Shown here: piece after piece, positions 10,399 through 20,749 of the stretch
Numbering within the stretch: the first letter of the stretch is position 1
How the letters are laid out: each line of letters starts with the position of its first letter
DNA from: Chrysoporthe austroafricana
Lineage: Eukaryota > Ascomycota > Sordariomycetes > Diaporthales > Cryphonectriaceae
DNA length: 64,000 nucleotides
Assembly (NCBI GenBank): GCA_001051155.2
Contig: JYIP02000007.1
Coordinates: 932,342-996,341, forward strand
Reading direction: 5' to 3'
Notes under the pieces: generated by a model
The model's database searches: none
The model's input: only the letters and a program-made list of their open reading frames with translations
What the model was told of the DNA's origin: nothing
Position numbers and translations under genes: made by a program

Positions 10399-12027
10399 TC
10401 ACATTCGCGATTCCGAGGACTTCCTGTAGCTCCGAGACTGGCTCAGTGGGTCGTGTTCCTCAACGACGACACTCGTGACGATTTGCATCTGGATTCCACC
10501 ATCCATGTCCCCACGGTGGTCCTGAGGTAGAGATGGTTGGCTACTGTTCCTGTCTCCCAGTCGCCACCAGCCCTGGTCTTTCTTCGAATGCCATGACTGT
10601 CGGTGATGGGGATGTCGGTCGTCCTTGGTCTTGCCACCCTGAACAAATACGATATTCCCCAATGTCCGCCCCTCAGGCGTTCGCATGAACGTGAACTTGT
10701 CAAGACCAATGTCGGCCAGATCCTCCTTCTTGCTGAACAGAATGATGCTGGACCAGAGTATGGCATCCATCAAACCCGTCGTTGCAAGTAGGGTTGCCGC
10801 CACACCCATGAAGGTGACATTATTGTTGAGCGCAGGAATGAGAGACCCCAGGATAAGCGGACTGCCTGTCGCACCGTATATGCAAGGATATATGAGAAAC
10901 GCCGGGTGGTGGCCCGATGGCCGCAGCCGCGTGCCGAGCCTCTGGTGGTTGTTGTCGTCGTCGTTATTAGTGGTGCTGGCCCGTGAAGCGCTGGGGGCGG
11001 GGCTGTTCGAACGCCTGGGCATCAGCCGAGAGGAGCGACCCTGGCGCCTGAGACTCCAGAAAATGAAACTGTAGATGACGAATGTCGCGATCATGGTTCC
11101 GGACCCCCATAGATAGATCGTAAGTCGCCAAATCTTGTGATGCTCGCTGATCCAGCACTGTTCAAAGCCCGTCAGCGTCATGTTGAGACATACACGTGAG
11201 CATTTAGAAGAACCGGCGATCGGCCTCCAGCGAGACTGTTGCTTTTCTTTCTGAACAAGGCTGAGGCCGGGGAGGATTCGACTTAGACTCACCCAGGCAG
11301 CATCTGGTCCGTAGAAGGCAATGTCATGGTAGTACATTGACCCAAGACTGGCGATAACAATGGTACAGGTCCAAATGACGCAGCAAGCTACAAGGACGTC
11401 TCGACATGTCGCCTTGTAGCCCTGAATGATGCCCAGGTAACTGAATACGGCTATTGTGAAGAGAAAGCCGCTGGTAGTGAGACATCCGAAGCTCACGAAC
11501 CACCCCTGGGTGCTACAGTTCCATGACGGCACCATAATTCCATCTACTTTCAGCCAGTAGGCATTGTGAACGTATGAGGCCGACAACATGCTATCAGCGA
11601 TGAGGAGGTTGTAGATGAGTAGCAGCAATGGGTTTGGCGGTTTCTCAAGGCGTGTCGACGGCGCAGCCTTTGCTTGGTCTCCTCGATCACCCAAAGTCGT
11701 CTCCGAAACCTCGATCTCTGGCTGGGTTGAGGAGGACGCCTCGTTGGTGTCTTTTCTGCCCACTTTTGTCTGATAGTAGTGATTCTCGGACAGTCCCAGG
11801 CTCAGATCGATGGGTACTGGCTCGGTGCCGGCGATTGTGACAGGCTGCTCGAGCTGCTGTCTCTGGTACCGGATGTCCCTGATCTTCCAGCGGACGAGAC
11901 TCCATGTGATGTGAACGAACAAGACACCCGTTGACACAAGCGAAAGAATCCCAACTGTGGTCAGGACCACCAAGATGGATCGAAGTTCCGCCGGCAGGGG
12001 CGAGATGGATTCGAATGAATTGGCCAT
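10399..12027 (-). CDS. Seven-transmembrane G-protein-coupled receptor, Git3-like
   Basis: The frame is open from the ATG at 12027 to the stop at 10399 (542 codons), but I model one intron at 11292-11158 (135 bases, donor GTGAGT, branch GCTGACG, acceptor GAACAG). Exons are 12027-11293 and 11157-10399, giving 497 residues. Splicing joins PDAAW to CWISEHH, which restores the Cys-Trp-Ile motif typical of this receptor class before helix 5. Helices: LVVLTTVGILSLVSTGVLFV, a second one starting PLLLLIYNLLIADSML, then WFVSFGCLTTSGFLF, VLVACCVIWTCTIVIA, LTIYLWGSGTMIATFVIY, FLIYPCIYGATGSPLI and VAATLLATTGLMDAILW. A long loop after helix 1 and a Ser/Asn-rich third cytosolic loop are present. The family includes fungal glucose and carbon sensors acting through Galpha and cAMP; the ligand here is unknown. 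Confidence 0.8.
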   Translation of the reverse strand: MANSFESISPLPAELRSILVVLTTVGILSLVSTGVLFVHITWSLVRWKIRDIRYQRQQLEQPVTIAGTEPVPIDLSLGLSENHYYQTKVGRKDTNEASSSTQPEIEVSETTLGDRGDQAKAAPSTRLEKPPNPLLLLIYNLLIADSMLSASYVHNAYWLKVDGIMVPSWNCSTQGWFVSFGCLTTSGFLFTIAVFSYLGIIQGYKATCRDVLVACCVIWTCTIVIASLGSMYYHDIAFYGPDAAWVSLSRILPGLSLVQKEKQQSRWRPIAGSSKCSRVCLNMTLTGFEQCWISEHHKIWRLTIYLWGSGTMIATFVIYSFIFWSLRRQGRSSRLMPRRSNSPAPSASRASTTNNDDDNNHQRLGTRLRPSGHHPAFLIYPCIYGATGSPLILGSLIPALNNNVTFMGVAATLLATTGLMDAILWSSIILFSKKEDLADIGLDKFTFMRTPEGRTLGNIVFVQGGKTKDDRHPHHRQSWHSKKDQGWWRLGDRNSSQPSLPQDHRGDMDGGIQMQIVTSVVVEEHDPLSQSRSYRKSSESRM

Positions 12028-14231
12028 CCCTCCTACACGACTTGACGGTGTACGCGAACGCAGAAAGAAAAGCCAAAGAAAGGCATAGAGTTTTTGTTAT
12101 AGCATCGTGAGTGCTCAAACGCACGCAGGGCGTCAAAGGTCATCTAAAGCAGGCCATGAGGCTGGCAAGAGACGAGGGCTTTTTAGGATGCCAGCATGGA
12201 GAAGCTACCCCTAGAGCATATACAAAATATCACTCATCACCCGTCGGACTGCCTCTAGAGCGATATCTGTGGATGGCCCGGGGAGGGGCGAGCTCTTCAA
12301 AGTCCGTAGTCAGGCAGCGAGCGTTTGATAAAGGGGCTCATGATTTCGAGCATGGACTAACTCAATTGACCGGATGGAACTTTCCGTCTCATGTCCTGTG
12401 GGCTGTTCATCTTGGAGCGTGGCCCGCGGCGGGCTCTGGGGTAGCCAAACTTTCAAGGGTCATTCTTATCTATGCACTTCTTTCGGCAGTGGATCGAAGT
12501 CATATGATCAGACAACAAGTGATGCTATACGTCCAAACTTTGATACCCCGCTACACCGTCTATATCGGCCACGAATCCAAAAGCATAATTCGGAGAAATT
12601 CATTACTCTATGCCTAGCATCAGAGTCTGTCTGTCTAGATGCCACCGACTTCTGTCCCCAACGCCTTCGCAGCCGTGAAGGAAGAATCCTGTCTGTACTG
12701 TGTACTGGACGGAAGCAGACGTTGTGGAAAAGAGCCCAATACAGCCACTCCACGGACCCATGTTATTGCGGCTCTTCCCGTCCCTTCTGGTACAAACCCC
12801 CGAGGTCTGGAACCCGCAAACTTGGTCGCTGCGCAATGAAGTCTACGCAGTGGGGCAAGGCGTTGAGACAGCGTCCACCTAGGTTGCAACGTGGGTCAAC
12901 ACCTCGGGCTACTATTACTGTGTCTGTAGAAGTGCGGCAACGATCCCTGCTACTCTGTAATTGGGCTGTCGTGGCTATCGACCTTTTGAAGTAATGGGCA
13001 GCAAGCAGCGACTTGTGGCCCCTGAACTAGACAACGGCTGTCAATGCAAGTACGGACTACAGCATGACAAAGCGTCAGCTAAGTAAAATAAAACAGACCC
13101 TTGCGACGCGTGGAGTCTGAACATGTCTGGTCTCGACTCGCGTTGCCCGATTGCACTCAGTACGGACTACTACAGAGACGAGAAAGGTCCTCGATGTTCA
13201 GGATGGCAACAGCCACGGCCCTGGTAACCACTTGCCGAAGGATGACTGCATAATTGGATCTGCATTTTGTCGAAAGATCTTCAGCGTGCCCCGTACAGCC
13301 CCTGAGCCTTTGTGTCCCCCTGAGTAGGATGCACCATCCTACCCATCCGTCGTCGCTCCGCTACGTCATCATGTCAAGAACGTCTCCAGAGTTCTCCACG
13401 AGTACTTCGCAAGGGGCAACCGACTCCAGGCGACCGCGCACGTGTACTACAGTGTTCCACGTTGCATTTTTTTCCGCGATCGAACAGCCTGCTCCCAAAT
13501 TGACAGGAGAGTTCGCCGAAAAGCCGAATACAACCCTGAGCACGGGATGCAGAAGGGCATCGTGTGTACGCTATGACCTTTGACAATCTGCCCTCTTACA
13601 TTCGGCGCTGGCCGTTCCTCGATCCTGGCAGCCGTTGTGTGCGGGCTGTTCATTAGCCACTGAACAAAAGTTGCGTTGCCTGGGTTATCCATACCTGTCA
13701 AAATGTAATGGCAAGCGCAGAATAGTTGCTCGCTATCAAAGTTACGGACAGGCGCGATAGCCCTATTGCGGAGACTTTCCACTTGCCAGTTGGGCTCCGA
13801 GATGCACTGCCGGGTAGCGTTATTGAGACCTGGGCTAGCGTATCCAAGTCCTTACGAACAAATACCCTCTAGCAAGTCATGGAATCGGAGTCAGTTCAGT
13901 GTAAGCGAAAAACCCTAATTATATAGTGCCATGAGGCGAGTTTGCGGCTTTAGGGCTGCCGGGCATTTCACACGCCCGAGGCTGTACACCTCTTGGTACA
14001 ATCAACGTGTTCTACAGACTGAGGGATCATGACGGCAGCCACCAAGTGAAACTCTACGCGAAGCAAGACTTCGCACGATGATGGGCCTCCAAAATGAGAT
14101 ACAGCGAAGCAGGCCCGACTGAAATATTCCATCTTGTGCCTGCTCACGACTAGTCGGCTTCCCGTCCACCAGGATAGACGAAGTCATGACGCCTTCTCCC
14201 CCCAGACACCGATCCGGCTCGCCTCCTGTTT
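12028..14231. other. Long intergenic region, possibly holding one decayed gene
   Basis: About 2.2 kb between minus-strand genes. The right part, near 13361-13880, has coding-like sequence on the minus strand (listed separately). The rest shows only short frames without domains; the 206-codon plus-strand frame at 12374-12994 has no recognisable features. Confidence 0.5.
13361..13842 (-). pseudogene. Possible relic or mis-spliced small secreted-protein gene
   Basis: On the minus strand an open stretch around 13842-13598 translates to a plausible protein segment with an N-glycosylation site (NNAT), RQCISEPNWQ and EQLFCACHYIL. It ends at a GTAAGA donor-like site just after RPAPN. A second open stretch in another frame, 13543-13361, continues with NLGAGCSIAEKNATWNT and APCEVLVENSGDVLDMMT before a stop. 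Joining the two needs an unusually short intron, and the only nearby upstream ATG reaches a stop after three codons. A TATATAATTA-like element lies just upstream, near 13920. I cannot build an intact model: it may be a degenerate gene or have splicing I have not found. Function unknown. Confidence 0.25.
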
Positions 14232-15320
14232 CTAGTTTCCGTTCCCTGAGAATGTCAACGTCTCGCCGACTACCGATTTCAAGACTGTATCGGTGGGTAT
14301 CCCCGGGACTGCGCCATCGCCACCTTGCATAATGGAGGCAAAATTGTCCGAGACAAGTTGAATACCACTGGAGAACCCCTTTCCATCAAACTCGCAGTGG
14401 CCTCCATTCGGCGTGTTATCTGCGGTCTGGAGAGCACCGACCTGCTGGGCGCTCAAGCCCGCGTCGGTAGCGAGCTGCTCAAATGCGCTGATCGACTGAG
14501 GGATGGACTGCTGCAGCTCGGCTAGGTCGTCCTGCGAGGACTGGAAGTGGACCTTGGTGGTCGAGACGACTTGGCTCGCGTTCACGAAGTCGACCTGCGG
14601 GGGCAGACCGCCGCACATAAGCAGCACACCCGTCCCGGCGAAGCTGGCCATGTGCGCGGGTACGAAGAACCCGGACAGCGTGAGTGAGCCGCCGGACACG
14701 CCGGTGAAGAAGACGTTTGACGAGTTGAACGCCACCATCTGCGGGAGGACCTGCTGCACGAGATCGTTTACCGCTTGCGAGTGGGCGACGCCGTCCGGCC
14801 TCTCGAGGCCCTGCGGCTGCCCTGTCGACTGGCCCCAGAGGAGCTGCTCCGAGGGCGCGAGCACGACGACCCCCATCAGGCCGCCCTGGACTGCCTGGTT
14901 CGGGAAGTCAAAGAAGGACTGCCCTCCGTCGCCGTGGAGCAGGACGTTCAAGCCCATGGCACCAGTGGCCCCAGGCTGTTGGGCCGCGCCTTCGATGCCA
15001 GTCGCTGTTGAGAACTGGTCCGCGGGCGCACTGATCCTGAAGCGGAGGTTGAGGCCACTGCGACTGAATGTCAGCTGACGGCGTTGAGTGCACACCAAGG
15101 GTTTTGTCGAAGCGTACTTGACCGTGGCATTCGTGTCCAGGATGGTCGATCCATCCGTCGCCTGGGATACACCCTGAGGTATGGCAGCCGCCTGCTGCTG
15201 AAGCGTCTGTGCCTTTCCACGACCGCTCCCTCTGTTCTGCGGTGCCGCGCAGACGTCTCCTGCGAAGAGGCTGACCAGCGTTAGGAGAGCGACACCAACT
15301 GGCGAGCGAATGGTCAACAT
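14232..15320 (-). CDS. Secreted alpha/beta-hydrolase-like protein
   Basis: Single exon, 362 residues from the ATG at 15320. The N terminus is a classical signal peptide (hydrophobic core about residues 8-21, likely cleavage after VCAA at about 26). The mature part has LNVLLHGDGG at about 125-133, matching the oxyanion-side HG motif of alpha/beta hydrolases, then FFTGVSGGSL around 204-212, a GxSxG nucleophile elbow with Ser209 as the probable nucleophile. SSQDD near 261-265 and NGGHCEFDG near 310-318 are candidate Asp and His triad positions. It is probably an extracellular esterase-like enzyme of a family widespread in ascomycetes but poorly described; substrate unknown. Upstream and downstream gaps exceed 1 kb, so it is not in an obvious cluster. 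Confidence 0.72.
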   Translation of the reverse strand: MLTIRSPVGVALLTLVSLFAGDVCAAPQNRGSGRGKAQTLQQQAAAIPQGVSQATDGSTILDTNATVKYASTKPLVCTQRRQLTFSRSGLNLRFRISAPADQFSTATGIEGAAQQPGATGAMGLNVLLHGDGGQSFFDFPNQAVQGGLMGVVVLAPSEQLLWGQSTGQPQGLERPDGVAHSQAVNDLVQQVLPQMVAFNSSNVFFTGVSGGSLTLSGFFVPAHMASFAGTGVLLMCGGLPPQVDFVNASQVVSTTKVHFQSSQDDLAELQQSIPQSISAFEQLATDAGLSAQQVGALQTADNTPNGGHCEFDGKGFSSGIQLVSDNFASIMQGGDGAVPGIPTDTVLKSVVGETLTFSGNGN

Positions 15321-16607
15321 TCTGAACCGCCTTTTGAGAATACCAAGGTAACTACTAGCGAAAAGGAGAAGGGGGAAGAAAAAAAAACAGAAAGACGCAA
15401 TAAAAGAAAATCAGATAGAAGTCCGCGTTGGGAGAAGAACCAGTCCCATACCAACGAAGCTCACCAAATGTAGGCGAGGAGCAGCAGCCACACAATATTA
15501 AAAGAGACATACCGCTGAATTCCTATATTATTGAAAGCCTAGGGATTGCCATAACTTGACGATCTATCCCTCTTGGCGTTCCAGGCACTTGTCATGCTTT
15601 GTTTTGGGTCACTGGTAGAGGCTGCAGTACCAGCAAATCGCCCTGACAAGCCACCAGAACCCACGTCTCTTCCGACTCGAGGTGTAAGAGAGTTAAAGAA
15701 ATATGGGACGATAACGGATGAGGCTCCTCTAAATTGGACTTCAAGCTCTTCGCCACTGCCCTTGGCAAAGTCCCCCTTTGGCGCGTGCCAAGCCTGCAAT
15801 GGCCTCCGTTTCTTGGCAGTTGTTTCGGTCTGAGTTCTACTCAGTCTGGCAGCAGCTCGGATTCCTCTACACTACGAGCCTCCACCTGTCAGCCCTTGAG
15901 AAGCAATGAAGTAGACGTTCCTGAAACTTTGAATTTCGAATATCTTGTTCAAAGGTGCTTCCATATGGTATGCTTGAAGGATAATGAGACTCAAACTCAC
16001 TCTGAGCAGGTTCTTCGGCATACGTTAGCATAGTGCTTGTTAACCACAGCAAGATAAAAGAGCTCAAGAGTAAAGATATGCATGCTATTATCTATTATCC
16101 ATTTTGAGGTTTCATAGATCTCTGCTTTTCCAATCCTGTAGAGGTGACTGAGATGGCCTCTCTCTGTAGCAAGACAATGTAACAGCGAGAAGCGAGAGAT
16201 TTGAGCCTCTTGATAAGCTGCATAACAAGTAGACTTGAGCAGGCTCCTTCCAGAGATTTGACGAAGACCAATTATTCATGATATTAAAACCCAATGGAAG
16301 TGCTCACCTTACCCGTTGTTATGGTAAGTGATTCTCATCTGAGAAAAATAGTCGATAGACATGCTATGCCACTTCAAGTGCCGCCGATGTGCAAGTACCA
16401 AATGTCTTCGCAGATTTATACTTTGAGAGCTGCTCCGTTGCTCTGAGTGGATAAAAAAAAAAAAAAAGCTATCTTGTTACTGTTGCCGCTATATGTGATC
16501 CTCCCCCCGTCTACAGCACCAAATAGGCAGCGTATGCCCCAAATGCTCCTCTTTCCTCTAAATACATCTAGATCATCAACACATCCTTACTCTTCTAATC
16601 GAGTCAA
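15321..16607. other. AT-richer intergenic region
   Basis: Purine-rich A/G tracts lie directly upstream of the secreted hydrolase gene (about 15355-15420). A stretch at 15539-15799 is open on both strands, but neither frame has an ATG start with a supporting domain. A run of about 15 A residues lies near 16452. No gene is called. Confidence 0.5.
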
Positions 16608-18747
16608 TCACAATTTCGCTCCCGTCTTCACCCTCGCAGCCTTCTCTTTATCTCTCAACAGCCGCCTCAGAATCTTCCCGCTCGGGCTCTTCGGCACCTC
16701 CTCCAGGAACTCGATGCCACCCTTGATCCACTTATAAGGAGCCTTATGCTCTTCGACGTGCTTGAGGATCGCGGCGACTACCTCGTCTGCCGGCTTGTCT
16801 GCGAATGCGGGCGCCTTGACGACAAATGCCTTGGGGATCTCGCCGGCGCGGTCGTCGGGGACTTGGATGACGGCGCAGTCGGCCACAGCGGGGTGGGAGA
16901 GCAGGTGTGCTTCTAACTCGGCGGGGGCAACCTGGTGACCTGTTGTGGGAGTTGGTATTAACTTTCTCAGATGTTCTTATAGATTGTGAGTACATGAGGG
17001 CCAGCCTGCACACCTTTCACTTTGATAAGCTCCTTGATCCGGTCGACGATCACCACGTGCTCATTGCCGGAGGGCGCCAGCGTCACCAGCGCCTCATCAC
17101 CTGTCCTTACCCAGCGGCCATCCTCGTCGTGCACAAATGTCTCGGCGGTGGCCTTCACATTGTTCAGATAGCCCAGGGTCGCGGATGGCGACTGTATCCA
17201 CAGCTCGCCGGGCACGTCGTACTCCGTGACCTCCTTGCCGTCCAGGCCGATGATCTTAGCCCTCGTCGCTGGGCAGATAGAGCCAGAGGACTTGGGTAGG
17301 ATGTCGTGTTCGCTCGAGGAGACAGCTAATGTTGCAAGCTCGGTCATGCCTTGACATGCTTCTTCAGCAAATGCGGCGCTTATGGCTAGAAAGGGAGAGG
17401 GATACCTACCATAGCCTTGTGCTACACGCCACTTCGGGTAGAGCTTCTTCATATCCGCGACAGTCTCCTCTCCTAGTGGTGCTGCTCCACAGAAAACGGT
17501 CCTGACGCTGCCGAGGTTATATTTCTTGCACTCCTCGGGACTTCTTGTCATGCGAATGACAATTGGTGGAACCTAGTGCTAAGATGTGAGCAAGGGGAAC
17601 CGGTAGGCCGGCGAGGCATCTCAGCGGACGTACCAAGTATAATGTGTTCAGCTTGAACCGCTCGATAGCAGACAGAAATGTCGACATCTCAAACCTAGGC
17701 AACACAATTACCTCATCCCCGCGCCAGACGTTGCCGTGGGCCATGATGACGAGGCCATAGATATGGCTGAACGGCAAGAGCCCGAGTGATGCCTGCGTAG
17801 AGATGCCGAACTTCTTCCTCGCGTAGCTCTCGTGGACGGCAAACTGCATCGTGTTCGCTATGACGTTCCGGTGGGATATCATGACGGCCTTCGGCAGCCC
17901 GGAGGTGCCGCTGGAATAGCAGAGGAATGCGACCTGGCGCGCACCCTGCCCCTTCGTCCACCTCAGCACGTCGAGCTCCCCGGCCTTCTCCCCCTCGGCG
18001 ATGAGCTCCTCGACGGTCACGAGCCCGTCGGCCTTCTCGTACCCGGGCATGCCCATCAGCCACACCCTATCGTCGGGAATCCCGGCCGCCTTCGCCGCCT
18101 CGAGGCCGACCTTCAGCTGCGGGCCTCCGACAAAGAGGACCGTCGCGCCGGAGGATTTGAGCTGGTGTGCGAGCTCCTGCGCCGAATACGCCGCGTTGGC
18201 GGGCGTGACGATGCCATTGAGCCTGTGGACGGCGTATGCGACCGTCATGTAGTCGATCTGCAGGTAGCCGGCGTCAGCAATGCAAGTCCCTACCATGCGG
18301 GGAGGGCGCGCTGTCGCACGTGCACGTGACGCCGATCCAGAAGAAGGGGACGACGAGAGAAAAAGAAATGGAAAGAGGGAGTGGTAAAAAAGATAATTTA
18401 AATTGTACGTACCGTGTTGAACGAGAACATGCACGCCACCTTGTCCCATTCGGTCTCCTCGTTCGGCAGCCAGCCGAGACGCTTCCCGATGGCGCGCGCG
18501 AGGGCCTCACGCCGTAAGCTGAACTCGCCCAGGGAGAAGGTCTTGCCGGTGAGGCCGCAGGTGAAGGGATTCCTGCTCTCGGCGGTGGGATGGCGGCCAT
18601 AGCTGTCATCTGTGATGAAATCGGCTATGGGGATGTCGTCCGGAGGGTCTGAGACGCGTTCAGCACCTGTTCTCGCCGCGACTAGTACGCATGCGAATAC
18701 TCACCGAACGGCAGCTTGGGCACCCAGCTCGGCGGTTCCAAGACCAT
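16608..18747 (-). CDS. 4-coumarate-CoA-ligase-like acyl-CoA synthetase, peroxisomal
   Basis: Six exons on the minus strand: 18747-18705, 18648-18413, 18257-17634, 17572-17410, 17349-17014 and 16939-16608. They code for 577 residues and join without frame breaks; introns are 56, 155, 61, 60 and 74 bases. The protein is an ANL-superfamily adenylating enzyme. It begins in the fungal 4CL style (DIPIADFITDDSYGR, NPFTCGLTGKT) and carries the phosphate-binding loop YSSGTSGLPKAV at about 207-218. An intron splits the GYGMTE motif at 354-359. The hinge and C-terminal lysine region is WVRTGDEA, then DRIKELIKVKG and VPKSPSGKILRRLL. The last three residues are AKL, a canonical type 1 peroxisomal targeting signal. 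It should activate a carboxylic acid (aromatic or fatty) to its CoA thioester in peroxisomes; the substrate cannot be read from sequence. Confidence 0.9.
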
Positions 18748-20749
18748 TATCTTGCCGGCAGTTCAGTTCCCACGGGTGTTCTTCTCAGGGGGGTGGCTGT
18801 CCTTTTGTGGTGGTACGTAGGTAATGGCAGACAGCAGGTCAGTGGGATGAGGACCAGACCAGCGTGTTCAAGGAGGAGGTAAAGAAGGGAACACCCTGTG
18901 AACCGGTCGCTGAGGGCTGACAAGTCAAGGCAGGGGGAGAGGATCCTCACAGAAGCGCCAGCCGTTGGAGATTGCCGCTCCTGCCCCGCATCCGAGGCCC
19001 CGGTATTGGCATCTTACAAGACCCGTGGCGCGTGGCCAGGTGCGCCAGGTTGCTTGAATAGGGTAGCGCGCGTCCTACAATAGCACTGTTCCTCATCCCC
19101 ATGGAGAGACCCCAGACGCCCTGTGGCTCTGTCTCAGTGGCCTGCCGAGCCGCTGCGGGACCCAAGGCCCAGAGAAGAAATGTTTGGATCCGCAAACTCC
19201 GTTCTTCAACGTCAATCCTGTTGTTGCTACTACAATTGTGTCTAGGGCAGGATGTGTGTCTTGAATGGTTGGCAAACACTCACCGACTTTGGAACTGTGA
19301 CTCACAGTGCATCAAGCTGGCCTGTTGTCATCTTCATCGCAATCATGTATTCCAGACTACCATATATCTTACTGCGGCCTGCTCTCGTCTGTCCTTTTCT
19401 CCAGACTCCAGCATGCCCACAGCCCACATGAAAAGCCCTACGCCTCCTGCATAGCTAGCTTGCCAGATCGCAACCTTCCTCGGAACTCATCTATAGTCAT
19501 TGCTCTGGTGCAGTCTGGGTGTCAACACTCAACTTGAACTCAATGCAGCACCCCGGCCTAGGCCCTCGGCCCAGCCCCCATTCCCATATGCCCCTTTGGT
19601 TTGTCTTATAGTTCTCAACAGTCTGTGCTTCTATAATCGATATAGCCTTCAGGCATCAGTATGTGCCTAAAGAGAACCTCAGATTCTAAGGACGACGTCC
19701 AAGTCCTCCGAAGCTTGACTGCCGGCTGTAGGGCCCCACAAGAGATGCCTAGGCCTCATCTCCAATGCAGCACAGCTGCGGACATTTCATATTCTTGTGA
19801 GGGCAGAGATCCTCGGTGGTCTTTTCTTGGGCCTCCCAGTTCGATTACATGCACTGGTGGGCATGCTGTCGAGCCTTTTGAGTCAATCATGACACAAGTG
19901 GCTAGCTATACATCTTCTCTTGCTCGATATACACACGAGTCGACATTCATGGGTGCACAAGTCTTCATGAGATTTCCACAGCTTAGACCAAAGGCGAGAT
20001 TGCTCACATAGGCAGTGGAACTAATCTTGTTATATATATTTTGTCTTCAATTGTTCCTCCTTCTTCATTACGATGTTCATCTTATCATGTCTTCCTCCTC
20101 ACTGCGCTATTCGCCATTCATGCTTTACCACTTGTAGCTCTTTCATTCAGCTACACCCCTCTACTCTCGTCATGCTTTGCCTTTCATAACGCTATTCACT
20201 TCATCATACCTTCCTTCTCTCTATACTTACTTCCACTTATAGCACCCAGCTCTTCATAATACCTTCCCATTTGTAACACTGTCCACTGCGTCATGCTTGC
20301 TCTTTTGTCACGCTGCTGAATTTTTAATATATAAACCATTGTTACGCTTGTTCGCTAGTCACAGCTTTTAGCTGTTCGTCGTGCCTTCCTGTCACGCTAT
20401 CCACCTGGCCAGACCTTTTCCTCCATCGCGCCTTCCTCAAGTTCCAGCTCTCCCCGCACTAGGGCCCTCCTCAACTATTTAATGCTTCTTCTCTCTCGCC
20501 GAATGCTTCTCTCCTACTAACCCTTTTCCTCCTGCCGACAACCTTCCTCCTGCCGACAACCTTCCTCCTGCCCTACCAACTTCCCTCTCGTCGACCACTT
20601 CCTTCCCCTCTACCCACCCACCAACGGCAACTTCAACGTCGACCACTATCTTCCCTTTCACTAACCACAACTTCACCTTAAACTTCAGTCATAACATCGA
20701 TACCATCATATTGTCGCATGCACAAAATCTTGTTGACAAAGTCATCAAA
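18748..20749. other. Divergent intergenic region with long pyrimidine-rich tract
   Basis: Two kilobases between the divergently transcribed acyl-CoA synthetase and AlkB-like genes. The left half shows only short frames. From about 20040 to 20690 the plus strand is strongly enriched in C and T, with recurring CTTCCTCC-type words, as is common in fungal promoters and leaders. No protein gene is supported. Confidence 0.55.
20526..20572. repeat. 18-bp direct repeat, about 2.6 copies
   Basis: The unit TTCCTCCTGCCGACAACC occurs at 20526-20543 and 20544-20561, followed by an 11-base partial copy to 20572. It lies in the C/T-rich leader of the AlkB-like gene. Confidence 0.8.

Noticed and set aside
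12374..12994. 206-codon plus-strand frame between the receptor and the relic
   Set aside because: No motifs, many Ser/Arg/Cys in non-protein-like order, and no splice partners.
14232..20749. Secondary-metabolite gene cluster around the acyl-CoA ligase
   Set aside because: No polyketide synthase, peptide synthetase, terpene cyclase, P450 or transporter nearby, and the gaps are wide.
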